Numbered from the stretch's first letter, positions 17,136 through 25,556 are shown. The stretch: DNA of 64,000 bases from JAJXWB01 sp046349085 (GCA_046349085.1 JAXMDA010000001.1:372001-436000); one strand, 5' to 3'. Program-made: numbers and translations. The notes: generated from the sequence alone by a model not told the origin.

Positions 17136-17687
17136 CTAGCGCCGCCAGCCGGAGAACTGGCTCGCATTCACGGACATGCCGAAGGAGAGCTTGTCGGTGA
17201 TCGCGTAATCGAAGCCCGCGCCGACCGATGTCGCGGAGGAGGCGTAGGCGAAAGGCATTGCGGCGTCAGGCGGGGCGGCAAAAACATTCGCGCCGAAGGC
17301 CGGCCGCTTCGCCTCCGCGAAGGAGGCCGAGACGTAGGGCTTGAACGCCCCCATGTCGTAGCCGAACTTCATGCTGGTCTGGGAGAAACTGAAGCCCGAG
17401 GCGACGCCGAGCATATCGCCGCCGGCCGCAAAGCCCGTCTTCTGCTCCAGGCCGAAGAGGTACTTGCCGCCAAAGCGATAATTGTAGCCGGGATTCCAGC
17501 CCTTGATCGTCTCGAACTTCAGGCCGGCGACCTGTTCGGCGCCGCCGGAGCCGGCGGCAAAGGATTCCGCAGCGGCGAAGGTCGGCAGACCGTTGTTGAT
17601 CACTTCCCATGCGGCAGCCGGCCCGGTCAGGCCCGCAAGCAGGAGAACGGCGGGAGCGCCTCTGGATATGGCGGACTTCATGCGCAT
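17136..17687 (-). CDS. Small exported beta-barrel-like protein
   Basis: This 183-residue hypothetical protein has a signal peptide (SAISRGAPAVLLLAGLTGPAAA, likely cut after AAA) and alternating Gly/aromatic segments (YNYRFGGKYLFGLEQKTGFAAGG; MKFGYDMGAFKPYVSASFAEA; VGAGFDYAITDKLSFGMSVNA). These resemble strands of an eight-stranded outer-membrane barrel. It ends FSGWRR rather than with a terminal Phe, which is unusual for a porin. Family opacity-type proteins are known in Rhizobiales, but identity with them is only inferred. It lies downstream of no obvious partner and is divergent from the cupin gene. Confidence 0.6.
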   Translation of the reverse strand: MRMKSAISRGAPAVLLLAGLTGPAAAWEVINNGLPTFAAAESFAAGSGGAEQVAGLKFETIKGWNPGYNYRFGGKYLFGLEQKTGFAAGGDMLGVASGFSFSQTSMKFGYDMGAFKPYVSASFAEAKRPAFGANVFAAPPDAAMPFAYASSATSVGAGFDYAITDKLSFGMSVNASQFSGWRR

Positions 17688-17750
17688 CGCCCGCAGTTTA
17701 CCTCAGACATCGCGGCGATTAAAGGGCGAGGCCGACGACAGGAGACCGGC

Positions 17751-18194
17751 ATGGCGGGATCGCCGAACGATATTCCATCGATGAGCGCGGCCACGATCGT
17801 GGATCTGCTCGATCTCAAACCGCATCCCGAGGGCGGGCACTTCCGCGAAACCTTTCGCGACCCCCGGACGGTTGCGGGCCGCGCGGCCTCGACGGCCATC
17901 TATTTCCTGCTGACGGGGGAACGGCCCTCGCGCTGGCACAGGGTGGACGCCGCGGAGGGCTGGCACTACTACGCCGGCGCGCCGCTGGAACTGGCGATCG
18001 AACAGAACGGCGCGCGTTCGACGCATCTTCTCGGCGCAAACCTTGCGGCCGGCGAACGCCCGCAGGCGATCGTGCCGGCCGGCGCCTGGCAGGCGGCGCG
18101 CGCGCTGGGCGCGTGGACGCTGGTCGGCTGCACGGTCGCGCCCGGCTTCGAATTCGCGCATTTCGAAGTCATCGACGGCGAGCCGCCGCGCTAG
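17751..18194 (+). CDS. Cupin protein of the DUF985 family
   Basis: This 147-residue single-domain cupin carries HPEGGHFRETFRD, STAIYFLLTGERPSRWHRVD, EGWHYYAGAPLEL and VAPGFEFAHFEV, the pattern of DUF985. The family has a metal-binding or sugar-nucleotide-like cupin fold with no agreed reaction. The start at 17751 may be preceded by little leader; MSAATIVDLLDL 10 codons in is an alternative. Its TAG stop overlaps the stop of the convergent MarR gene. Confidence 0.8.
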   Translation: MAGSPNDIPSMSAATIVDLLDLKPHPEGGHFRETFRDPRTVAGRAASTAIYFLLTGERPSRWHRVDAAEGWHYYAGAPLELAIEQNGARSTHLLGANLAAGERPQAIVPAGAWQAARALGAWTLVGCTVAPGFEFAHFEVIDGEPPR

Positions 18195-18634
18195 TCGGAC
18201 GCCTTCCCGAATTCCAAGGCGATGCGTTCGAGCATGTCGGCCAGCAGAGCCAGCTCCTCATCCGAATGCCGCTTCTCGATCCGCGCGTTGATCGCGCCGA
18301 ACGGGCGCGCAATTCGCTTCATCGCCGCCTCGCCGCCCTGCGTCAGGGCGAGACGCCAGGCGCGCGCATCGTCGGGATCGCGCCTGCGCTCGAGCAGACC
18401 CTGGGCGATCAGCCGCGCCGTCATGGCGGTGACGGCGGATTCGTTGATGCCGAGCTGCATCGCCACCGCCCGCTGCGTCGCCTCGCCCTTTGCGCGGGCC
18501 ACCAGCGCCAGAACGGCCGATTGCGCCGCGGTGATCCCCGCGGCCTGCTGAACGGCGCGGTCCGCCTCCGTCTGCAGGCGGTGCGCGGCGATCTGCAGCT
18601 TGTGGTAGAGGCGCAGCCTCTGAGCTGTGGGCAT
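18191..18634 (-). CDS. MarR-family transcriptional regulator
   Basis: This 147-residue winged-helix regulator has helix-turn-helix segment EATQRAVAMQLGINESAVTAM and the wing RRRDPDDARAWRLALT, typical of MarR. The start MPTAQRLRLYHK at 18634 is preferred. The alternative ATG at 18676 would run the coding region into the palindrome that looks like its operator. It is divergent from the amidohydrolase gene at 18710, so it probably represses that gene and itself. The effector is likely to be an aromatic or CoA compound, but this is not shown. Confidence 0.85.
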   Translation of the reverse strand: MPTAQRLRLYHKLQIAAHRLQTEADRAVQQAAGITAAQSAVLALVARAKGEATQRAVAMQLGINESAVTAMTARLIAQGLLERRRDPDDARAWRLALTQGGEAAMKRIARPFGAINARIEKRHSDEELALLADMLERIALEFGKASD

Positions 18635-18675
18635 ACGCCGTTCTAGCCGACTTGCCGTGGCGCCGCCATCGGCCA

Positions 18676-18697
18676 TATACTTCAGTAGTGAAGCAAT
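18676..18697. promoter_or_regulatory. Probable MarR operator
   Basis: CTTCA-GTAG-TGAAG at 18680-18693 forms an inverted repeat flanked by TATA and CAATA. It lies between the MarR gene and the divergent amidohydrolase gene, the usual place for an autoregulated MarR operator. Confidence 0.55.
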
Positions 18698-18709
18698 AGG
18701 GAGGCCGGC

Positions 18710-19534
18710 ATGGGCGCGATCGACGTGTGGGCGCAAATCACCACGGAGCGCATGGCGAAGCGGCCGTGGATGCAGACGCTCCTGCGCTGGACGAAGCAGG
18801 AGGACGGGCGCGGGCTGCAGACGCCGCGCTCGACGCTTGACGCGATGGACGACGCAGGGGTCGATATCGCGCTTCTTTCCGCATGGCATGGTCCCGAGGG
18901 CGATCTCATCACGAATGAGGAAGTCGCCCGCCAGATCGAGGCCGCCCCGCGGCGTTTCCGGGGGCTTGCGACGGTCGATCTCGAACGCCCCATGGAATCC
19001 GTGCGGGAGATACGCCGTCTGGTCGACGGCCGGAACTTCGTCGGCGTGCGCGTCGTGCCCTGGCTGTGGGGGCTGCCGCCGAACGACCGGCGCTATTATC
19101 CGATCTATGCGGCCTGCATCGACGCCGGCGTTCCGTTCTGCACGCAGATCGGCCACACGGGCCCGCTGCGGCGCTCGGACACCGGCCGCATGATCCCCTA
19201 CCTCGAGGAGGTCATGCTCGACTTCCCCGAACTCGTCGTGGTCGGGGGCCATGTCGGCTTCCCCTGGCTCGACGAACTCACGACCATGACGGTGAAGTTT
19301 CCGAACTTCTATGTCGACACGTCCGCCTATACGCTGCGCCGCCTGCCCGAAGGCTTCGTGACGTGGATGAAAGGCGTCGGCCGCAACCGCGTGATGTTCG
19401 GCACCAACTGGCCGATGATCGCGCCCGCGCAATGCCTGCAAGGCCTCGACGGACTGGGCCTGGACGAGACGCAGCGCGAAGCCTTCCTTTCGGGGACGGC
19501 GCGGCGCGTGTTCAAGCTGGGCGACGCTGCGTGA
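18710..19534 (+). CDS. Amidohydrolase-2 family protein with a degraded metal site
   Basis: This 274-residue TIM-barrel protein is related to ACMSD/LigI-type amidohydrolases. The barrel-like pattern is intact: GVDIALLSAWHG, FVGVRVVPWLWGLPPND, FCTQIGHTGP, VVVGGHVGFPWLDE and RNRVMFGTNWPMI. However, the strand-1 HxH reads DVWAQI and the strand-8 catalytic Asp (GTDWP in LigI) is Asn in GTNWP. Two His, in QIGH and GGHVG, remain. It may therefore be a decarboxylase or hydrolase with altered metal use, or a non-catalytic member. It follows the putative MarR operator and a GGGAGG ribosome-binding site, and heads an unassigned enzyme cluster. Confidence 0.75.
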   Translation: MGAIDVWAQITTERMAKRPWMQTLLRWTKQEDGRGLQTPRSTLDAMDDAGVDIALLSAWHGPEGDLITNEEVARQIEAAPRRFRGLATVDLERPMESVREIRRLVDGRNFVGVRVVPWLWGLPPNDRRYYPIYAACIDAGVPFCTQIGHTGPLRRSDTGRMIPYLEEVMLDFPELVVVGGHVGFPWLDELTTMTVKFPNFYVDTSAYTLRRLPEGFVTWMKGVGRNRVMFGTNWPMIAPAQCLQGLDGLGLDETQREAFLSGTARRVFKLGDAA

Positions 19535-19549
19535 AATGCAAGGCCGCCC

Positions 19550-20551
19550 TCAGGCGACCTTCACCATGCGCTTGCCGCGGTTCTCGCCCGCCAGCAGCCC
19601 GATGAGCGCGGCGGGCGTATTCTCCAGCCCGTCGATCACGTCTTCCTGCACCTTGAGCCTGCCTTCGGCGACCCATTTCTGCAGGTCGGCCAGCGCGGCC
19701 TCGCGCTCGTCGTAGTAATCCATGACGATGAAGCCCTGCATCCGCAGGCGCTTGACCACCAGAAGCCCCGGCAGGCCGCGCGGTCCCGCCGCCGGCGGCG
19801 CGCCGTCATAGGCCGAAACCGCGCCGCAGCAGGCGATGCGGCCGCGCATGTTCATCAGCGGCAGGCAGGCTTCGAGAATCTCGCCGCCGACATTGTCGAA
19901 ATAGACGTCGACGCCCTTCGGCGCGGCGGCCTTCAGAGCGGCGTAGAGATTGCCGGCCTTGTAATCGACCGCCTCGTCGAAGCCGAGTTCGCTTTTCAGC
20001 CAGGCGCATTTGTCGGCGCCGCCGGCGATGCCGACGACACGGCATCCCTTGATCCTGGCGATCTGTCCGACGAGCGAACCGACCGAACCCGCCGCCGCCG
20101 AGACGACCACCGTTTCGCCGGCCTTCGGCTCGCCGACGCGCAGCAGGCCGAAATAGGCGGTGAGGCCGGCGATGCCGTAGACGCTCAGCAGATGCGTCAT
20201 CGGCTCGACATGCGGAACCTTGATGAGCTGCCTTGCCGACAGCGCCGCATAATCCTGCCACCCTGTGTCCGCGAAGACGAGGTCGCCCTTGGCGAAGCCC
20301 GGCGCCCTGGACTCCACGACTTCGGCAATCGCGCCGCCAGCCATGACGCTGCCGGCGTCCACCGCCGAACGATAGGTCGCGCCCTGCATCCAGGCGCGAT
20401 TGGCGGCGTCGAGCGAAATATATCTGACGCGCAACAAAGCCTCGCCCTCGGCGGGCGTGGGAATGCTGGATTGCGCGAGACGAAAATTCGACGGCGACAG
20501 CTTGCCCGTCGGCTTCTCGACGAGAAGCACCTGCCGGTTGACGGCGCCCAT
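19550..20551 (-). CDS. NADP-dependent MDR oxidoreductase (CurA/PTGR-like)
   Basis: This 333-residue zinc-free medium-chain reductase is of the type that reduces alpha,beta-unsaturated carbonyls. It has VSAAAGSVGSLVGQIARIKGC (cofactor loop), VVGIAGGADKCAWLKSELGF and VYFDNVGGEILEACLPLMN, hallmarks of CurA/leukotriene B4 dehydrogenase-like proteins. Zinc ligands are absent. The start at 20551 (MGAVNRQVLL) follows AAGGAGGAACGC, a much better site than the in-frame upstream Met codons. It lies 31 bases after an SDR gene on the same strand. It is not the Had dehydrogenase of the benzoyl-CoA pathway, which belongs to a zinc-type ADH branch. Confidence 0.85.
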   Translation of the reverse strand: MGAVNRQVLLVEKPTGKLSPSNFRLAQSSIPTPAEGEALLRVRYISLDAANRAWMQGATYRSAVDAGSVMAGGAIAEVVESRAPGFAKGDLVFADTGWQDYAALSARQLIKVPHVEPMTHLLSVYGIAGLTAYFGLLRVGEPKAGETVVVSAAAGSVGSLVGQIARIKGCRVVGIAGGADKCAWLKSELGFDEAVDYKAGNLYAALKAAAPKGVDVYFDNVGGEILEACLPLMNMRGRIACCGAVSAYDGAPPAAGPRGLPGLLVVKRLRMQGFIVMDYYDEREAALADLQKWVAEGRLKVQEDVIDGLENTPAALIGLLAGENRGKRMVKVA

Positions 20552-20582
20552 GCGTTCCTCCTTCATCCCTTGCGGCGGGCGC

Positions 20583-21392
20583 TCACTCGCTCCAGCCGCC
20601 GCCCTCGAAGCCCGCGCGACCGAACGCGACGCCGCCGTCAACCGTGACCGTCGAACCGACGACATAGTCTCCGGCGCGCGAAGCGAGGAAGATCGCCGCG
20701 CCCGCCATGTCCTCGGGCAGGCCGATGCGGCCCGCCGGCACGCGCGCCGCGACGATGTCCGCGTGATCGCGCGCCGCCGTGTTCATGTCGGACTGGAAGG
20801 GGCCGGGCGCGATGGCGGTGACGACGATGTGATCCTTGATGAGGCGCACGGCCATGCGCCGCGTGAGATGGATGAGGCCCGCCTTGCTCGCCGCATAGGG
20901 ATAGGTTTCGAGCGGATTGACGAAGATGCCGTCGATGGAGGCGATGTTGATGAGCTTGGCCGGCCGCTGCGCGCTGGCGCCGGCGCGCAGCAGCGGCGCC
21001 AGTTCCTTGGCGAGGAAGAAGGGCGTCTTCAGGTTGAGATCGACGACCTTGTCCCATCCCTTTTCCGGAAACTCGTCGAAGTCGGCCGCCCAGGCCGCGC
21101 CGGCGTTGTTGACAAGAATGTCGATTGCCTTCTCGCGCTCGGCCAGCGCCTTGCCGAAAAACTGTATGCCTTCGAGAGTCGAGAGATCGCAGGGGATGGA
21201 GACGCATTCGCCCTTGCCGAGCGCGGTCATTTCCTTCGCGGCCGCATCGCAGGCCGCGGCCTTGCGCGCGGTGATGTAGACCCGCGCGGCGCCGTAGCTG
21301 AGAAAGCCTTCGGCGATCATGCGGCCGATGCCGCGCGAACCGCCGGTGACGACGGCGACGCGGCCTTCGAGCGAAAAGAGCTTGTCGAACAT
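20583..21392 (-). CDS. SDR-family dehydrogenase/reductase
   Basis: This 269-residue classical short-chain dehydrogenase has the cofactor motif VTGGSRGIGR at about 16-25, LVNNAGAAWAAD, a Ser in NIASIDG and the catalytic YAASK. The C-terminus ends in GGVAFGRAGFEGGGWSE. It uses a nicotinamide cofactor on an unknown alcohol or keto substrate. GGGGAGGATTTC precedes the ATG at 21392. It is co-oriented with the MDR gene and divergent from the second SDR gene, with 179 bases between that contain a palindrome. Confidence 0.85.
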   Translation of the reverse strand: MFDKLFSLEGRVAVVTGGSRGIGRMIAEGFLSYGAARVYITARKAAACDAAAKEMTALGKGECVSIPCDLSTLEGIQFFGKALAEREKAIDILVNNAGAAWAADFDEFPEKGWDKVVDLNLKTPFFLAKELAPLLRAGASAQRPAKLINIASIDGIFVNPLETYPYAASKAGLIHLTRRMAVRLIKDHIVVTAIAPGPFQSDMNTAARDHADIVAARVPAGRIGLPEDMAGAAIFLASRAGDYVVGSTVTVDGGVAFGRAGFEGGGWSE

Positions 21393-21451
21393 GAAATCCT
21401 CCCCGAGGCGCTTCGCCCGTTTGAAACAAGTTTATAGCAGGGCCGCGCCGG

Positions 21452-21466
21452 TTCCGCGACGCGGAA
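21452..21466. promoter_or_regulatory. 15-base perfect palindrome between divergent SDR genes
   Basis: TTCCGCG-A-CGCGGAA is a perfect inverted repeat centred at 21459 in the divergent intergenic region. It could be an operator for both SDR genes, but no regulator is assigned, and GC-rich palindromes can occur by chance here. Confidence 0.35.
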
Positions 21467-21571
21467 TCGCGCGCCGCCGCACAGACCCGCCATGCGCGCG
21501 GACATGGTTTCGCAGCTCGTCCACATGCGCGACAATGGCGCGGACAAAATGAACCGAGGGGAGCGAAACGC

Positions 21572-22363
21572 ATGAATGGAACGGTCGCGAAGCCGCTGAA
21601 GGGGCGCGTGGCGCTGGTGACGGGCGGATCGCGCGGCATCGGCCGGGCGATCGCCATGGCTTTGGCCGAGGACGGCGCGGATGTCGCGGTCGGCTATCGC
21701 CGCGACGAGGATTCGGCAAAGGACTCGGTCAAGGCGCTGGAAGCCGCCGGCGTGCGCGCGAAGGCCTATTCGGCGTCGATGGAGAACCACGAGCAGGTCG
21801 TCGCCATGGCCGATCGCGCAATCGCCGATTTCGGCTTCGTCGACATTCTCGTCAACAACGCCGGCATCGCGTCGCGCGGGCGCTCGGTGCTCGATACCGA
21901 GCCGGAGGAAATCGCGCGCCTGCTGACCGTGCACGCCATGGCGCCGCACTGGCTCAGCCGCCGCATCATTCCATCGATGCGCACGCGCCCGCGCGGCGAC
22001 ATCGTGATGATCTCGAGCGTGGCGACGCTGAAGATGGCGGCCAATGGCGCGCCCTACAACATGGCGAAGGCGGCGATGGAAGCGCTGGCGCTGACGCTGT
22101 CCAACGAGGAGCGTCCGCACGGCGTCCATGTCAACATCGTCGCGCCGGGCCTGGTCGAGACCGACATGGGGACGCGGCTCGTGAAGGGCGCGGCCGGCAT
22201 CGACGACATTCATGCGCTCGACAGGCACATGCCCTATGGCCGGGTCTGCCAGCCGCAGGACATCGCCAACGCGGTGCGCTTTCTCGTCTCGCCCTACGCC
22301 AGCTACATCAGCGGCGAGAAGATCAACGTGCATGGCGGCGGCCAGCGCATCCCCGGCCTTTGA
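21572..22363 (+). CDS. SDR-family dehydrogenase/reductase
   Basis: This 263-residue classical SDR resembles FabG-type 3-oxoacyl reductases. It has VTGGSRGIGRAIAMALAEDG, LVNNAGIASRG, a Ser in ISSVAT and the catalytic YNMAK. A start ATG at 21572 follows GAGGGGAGCGAAACGC. It is followed after 18 bases by an enoyl-CoA hydratase-like gene, which suggests a joint role on an acyl-CoA intermediate. The substrate is unknown. Confidence 0.85.
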   Translation: MNGTVAKPLKGRVALVTGGSRGIGRAIAMALAEDGADVAVGYRRDEDSAKDSVKALEAAGVRAKAYSASMENHEQVVAMADRAIADFGFVDILVNNAGIASRGRSVLDTEPEEIARLLTVHAMAPHWLSRRIIPSMRTRPRGDIVMISSVATLKMAANGAPYNMAKAAMEALALTLSNEERPHGVHVNIVAPGLVETDMGTRLVKGAAGIDDIHALDRHMPYGRVCQPQDIANAVRFLVSPYASYISGEKINVHGGGQRIPGL

Positions 22364-22381
22364 TCGCGAGGAGAAACGACA

Positions 22382-23122
22382 ATGCAGCCGAGCGTCACGC
22401 GCGAAGACCGGAACGGCGCGGCCATTCTCACGCTCAACCGGCCGGACAAGCTCAATGCGCTGACCGTCGAAATGTTCATGCTGCTGCGCGCGCATGTCGA
22501 CGCCATTGCGCAGCAGACGGAGAGCGTCGGCCTCGTCCTGTTGCGCGGCGCCGGCAAGTGCTTCTGCGCCGGCAACGATCTCAACGACATCGCCGCCGGC
22601 GCCAAGCCGCCAAAGCCTTGGTTTCAGGGCGAGACGATCGAGAAGCTGGCGAACCTGCCGCAGCCCGTCATCACTGCGGTGCACGGCCATTGCTACACGG
22701 GCGGGCTGGAGCTGGCGCTTGCCGGCGACTTGATCGCCGCGTCCGCCAACGCCAGGTTCGGCGACACGCACGGAAAATGGTCGCTGACGCCGGTCTGGGG
22801 CATGAGCCAGCGCCTGCCGCGGCGCGTCGGCGCGGCGAAAGCGAAGGAGATGATGTTCACGAGCCGAACCTATTCCGGCGCGCAGGCGGAAGCGATGGGA
22901 CTCGCCAATTTCTGTTTTGCCGACGACGCCTTCGACGCAAAGGTGGAAAAACTGACGAAGGAGATTCTCGGCAATTCCTGGTTCAGCCACCGCGCCAACA
23001 AGAAGCTGATCGTCGACACCGAGGGGCTGACGCTCGAGGCGGGGCTGGCGCACGAGATCTACAAGACCGAAGGGCGTGGGCCGGATTCGCAGGAACGGAT
23101 CGCAGCCTTCATGAAGAAATGA
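22382..23122 (+). CDS. Enoyl-CoA hydratase/isomerase family protein
   Basis: This 246-residue crotonase-fold protein has the CoA/oxyanion-hole segments GKCFCAGNDLNDI and HGHCYTGGLELALAGDL. The first catalytic Glu of hydratases (GGLELA) is present. The second, normally in a GxPE motif, is replaced by GDTHGKW, so simple enoyl hydration is uncertain. It sits 18 bases after an SDR gene on the same strand and before a dispersed repeat and the cyclase-family gene. Confidence 0.8.
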   Translation: MQPSVTREDRNGAAILTLNRPDKLNALTVEMFMLLRAHVDAIAQQTESVGLVLLRGAGKCFCAGNDLNDIAAGAKPPKPWFQGETIEKLANLPQPVITAVHGHCYTGGLELALAGDLIAASANARFGDTHGKWSLTPVWGMSQRLPRRVGAAKAKEMMFTSRTYSGAQAEAMGLANFCFADDAFDAKVEKLTKEILGNSWFSHRANKKLIVDTEGLTLEAGLAHEIYKTEGRGPDSQERIAAFMKK

Positions 23123-23150
23123 CGCCGCGCAGCCGCGCGGGCCCGCACTA

Positions 23151-23244
23151 TCATCCCGGACGACGGCGCGGCCGTCGATCCGGGATCCAGCGGGACGTTT
23201 TCGTTCTGGATCCCGGCTCTTCGCTGCGTTTCGGCCGGGACGAC
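23151..23244. repeat. Dispersed inverted-repeat element
   Basis: CCGGGATCCAG at 23180-23190 pairs with CTGGATCCCGG at 23206-23216. The whole element runs from TCATCCCGGACGA to GGCCGGGACGA. It is an intergenic palindromic repeat between two same-strand genes and may form an mRNA hairpin. Confidence 0.65.
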
Positions 23245-23270
23245 GTTGAAGACTCCGAGAAGGATTCACA

Positions 23271-24296
23271 ATGACCGGCAAACGATGGATCAACCGTCCC
23301 GAAGGCTCCAACTGGGGCCGCTTCGGCGACGACGACCAGCGCGGCAAGATGAACCTGCTGACGCCGGAGCGACGCGTCGCCGCGGCGCGCGAAGTGAAGG
23401 AAGGCGTCGCCTTCACGCTCAGCCTGCCGCTCGACTATCCCGGCGGCAACGCGATATTTGCGCATCGCAAGCCGCCGCAGTTGCAATACGAGAAGCGTGG
23501 CGGCGCGGCCTATAATTTCAACTTCAAGCTCTCCCATATCTGCGCGGAATATTGCGACGTCGTCTGCGACGACGCGGTGCTGCTGTACCTGCAATATTCA
23601 ACGCAATGGGACGGTCTGAGCCATGTCGGGCAGATGTTCGACGCCGATGGCGACGGCGTGCCTGAGAAGGTCTACTACAACGGCTATCGCGGCGGCGTGG
23701 ATCTGGTCGGTCCCGAGGACGCCAGCGACGGGTTCGGCGCGCATAAACTCGGCGTCGAGAATTTCGCCGCCGCCGGCGTGCAGGGCCGCGGCGTGCTTGT
23801 CGATCTTCACCGCATCTACGGCCGCAAGAAGGCCTTTGTCGGCTACGACGATCTCATGTGCGCGCTCGATGCGCAGAAGGTCGGCGTCGAGGCCGGCGAC
23901 TTTCTTTGCCTCTATACCGGCTATGGCGATCTCATCATGGAGATGAACCGGCAGCCGGACGTGAACGTGCTGCATTCCTCCTGCGCCGCGCTCGACGGGC
24001 GCGACGCGAGGTTGCTGCAATGGATCAGCGACACCGATCTCGTCGCCATCTGCTCCGACAGTCTTGCCGTTGAAGTCTTTCCGCCGCGTCCGGCGGAGGG
24101 CGATTCATTCCCCATGCTGCCGCTCCACAATCACTGCCTGTTCAAGCAGGGCGTGCATCTCGGGGAGCTCTGGTATTTCACCGAACTCGCGCAATGGCTG
24201 GCCGCGCACGATCGCTGGCGCTTCCAGTTGACCGCGCCGCCGCTGCGCCTGCCGGGCGCTGTCGGTTCGCCGGCGACGCCGGTCGCCGTGGTGTGA
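23271..24296 (+). CDS. Cyclase-family metal-dependent hydrolase
   Basis: This 341-residue protein belongs to the cyclase family (kynurenine formamidase-like fold). The metal-site pattern STQWDGLSHVGQM fits the T-x-W-D-x-x-x-H form. AGDFLCLYTGY and PLHNHCLFKQGVHLGELWY are also typical. Members hydrolyse amides or open rings of diverse compounds; the substrate here is unknown. The start MTGKRWINRPEGSNWGRFG at 23271 suits the family N-terminus, where GRWG-like motifs are common. Five bases separate it from the PRISE-like reductase gene. Confidence 0.82.
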   Translation: MTGKRWINRPEGSNWGRFGDDDQRGKMNLLTPERRVAAAREVKEGVAFTLSLPLDYPGGNAIFAHRKPPQLQYEKRGGAAYNFNFKLSHICAEYCDVVCDDAVLLYLQYSTQWDGLSHVGQMFDADGDGVPEKVYYNGYRGGVDLVGPEDASDGFGAHKLGVENFAAAGVQGRGVLVDLHRIYGRKKAFVGYDDLMCALDAQKVGVEAGDFLCLYTGYGDLIMEMNRQPDVNVLHSSCAALDGRDARLLQWISDTDLVAICSDSLAVEVFPPRPAEGDSFPMLPLHNHCLFKQGVHLGELWYFTELAQWLAAHDRWRFQLTAPPLRLPGAVGSPATPVAVV

Positions 24297-24301
24297 GCGC
24301 G

Positions 24302-25402
24302 ATGACCAGGTCGATTCTGATCGCCGGAGCGTCCGGGGTCGTCGGGCAAGCGGCCGTCGAGCATTTCGCCAAGCTGCCGAACTGGTCGACGATTGCAGTG
24401 TCTCGCCGCGCGCCGCTGGTGCGCGCTTCGCGAACATGGCGGCATGTTGCGCTGGACCTTGCCGACGCGGCGGCCTGCCGCGCCGCCGTCGCCGCCATGC
24501 CGCGCATTACGCATGTGGTCTATGCCGCATTGTACGAGAAGCCGGCCCTGGTCGCAGGCTGGCGCGACCCGGAGCAGATGTCGACCAATCTCGCCATGCT
24601 GCGCAATCTCGTCGAACCGCTCGCCGCGCTCGGCGGCCTGGAACATGTTTCGCTCCTGCAGGGAACGAAGGCCTATGGCGTGCATCTGCATCGCATCGCC
24701 GTGCCGGCGCGCGAGCGCTGGCCGCGCGACGATCACGCCAATTTCTACTGGCTGCAGGAGGACTTTCTGCGCGATATCGCCATGCGCAAGAATATCGGCT
24801 TCACGATCTTTCGTCCGCAGATCGTCTTCGGCGACGCCGTCGGCGCTGCGATGAACATCATGACCGCGCTCGGCGCCTATGCGGCGATCCGGCGCGCGGA
24901 AGGACTGCCTTTCTCCTATCCCGGCGGCTCGGATTACCTGCTCGAGGCCGTGGACGCGCGACTGCTGGCGCGCGCCTTCGCCTGGGCGGCGGACGCGCCC
25001 GCCGCGCGCGGCGAGACGTTCAACGTGACAAACGGCGACGTTTTCGTCTGGCGGAACGTCTGGCCTGCGATCGCCGGGGCGCTGTCGATTCCCGCTGGCG
25101 AGCCGGAAGCCCTTCGCCTTGCCGGCTACCTGCAGGAGCGCGCGCACATCTGGCGTTCGATTGCCAAGCGGAATGGGCTGGTCGAGCCCGATATCGAAAA
25201 GCTGCTCGGCCGCTCCGCCGAATATGCCGACTATTGCATGGCGTCGCTGACCGATCGCCCCGCGCCGCCGGCGCTCGTCAGCACGATCAAGATCCGGCAG
25301 GCGGGCTTCGGCGATTGCATCGATACGGAAGACATGTTCCGCGACCTGTTCGCCGCCATGATCGACAAGCGGATCCTGCCCTCGCTGCGGAGCTTTGCGT
25401 AG
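24302..25402 (+). CDS. PRISE-like NAD(P)-dependent reductase (SDR)
   Basis: This 366-residue extended SDR resembles progesterone 5-beta-reductase/iridoid-synthase-like (PRISE) proteins. It has IAGASGVVGQAAVEH (cofactor loop), WSTIAVSRRAP, the Lys-containing LLQGTKAYGVH and the Tyr-containing NFYWLQEDFL, then FTIFRPQIVFGDA. Family members reduce activated C=C bonds of enones. The frame is open 36 codons earlier, but the ATG at 24302 places the cofactor motif at residue 7 and gives a 5-base gap from the cyclase-family gene. It ends the unassigned enzyme cluster. Confidence 0.82.
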   Translation: MTRSILIAGASGVVGQAAVEHFAKLPNWSTIAVSRRAPLVRASRTWRHVALDLADAAACRAAVAAMPRITHVVYAALYEKPALVAGWRDPEQMSTNLAMLRNLVEPLAALGGLEHVSLLQGTKAYGVHLHRIAVPARERWPRDDHANFYWLQEDFLRDIAMRKNIGFTIFRPQIVFGDAVGAAMNIMTALGAYAAIRRAEGLPFSYPGGSDYLLEAVDARLLARAFAWAADAPAARGETFNVTNGDVFVWRNVWPAIAGALSIPAGEPEALRLAGYLQERAHIWRSIAKRNGLVEPDIEKLLGRSAEYADYCMASLTDRPAPPALVSTIKIRQAGFGDCIDTEDMFRDLFAAMIDKRILPSLRSFA

Positions 25403-25412
25403 ACGCTCTTCC

Positions 25413-25537
25413 GTCGTCGCGAGGAGCGAAGCGACGTGGCGATCCATCCACCGGACCTGGATGAAGTCCCGGTAGATGGATTGCTTCGCTTTCAGACGAA
25501 AGCGGCAACAGCCGATTTCTGTCGGGCTCGCAATGAC
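25413..25537. repeat. Miniature dispersed repeat, short form (125 bp)
   Basis: The element starts GTCGTCGCGAG (25413-25423) and ends CTCGCAATGAC (25527-25537), near-perfect terminal inverted repeats. Inside are a GCGAAGCGACG arm and GATGGATTGCTTCGCT. Its right end, reversed, matches the left end of the element at 40466-40629. It has no coding capacity and lies between two convergent transcription units. Confidence 0.75.
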
Positions 25538-25556
25538 AAGCGGGCAGCTTGCAGAG

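Noticed and set aside
18191..19441. 416-codon minus-strand frame extending the MarR gene
   Set aside because: The extension runs across the intergenic operator and through the amidohydrolase gene; only the last 147 codons form a MarR protein.
19550..20551. Considered as the missing Had dehydrogenase
   Set aside because: It is a zinc-free CurA-like reductase, far from oah and with a different cofactor-loop pattern.
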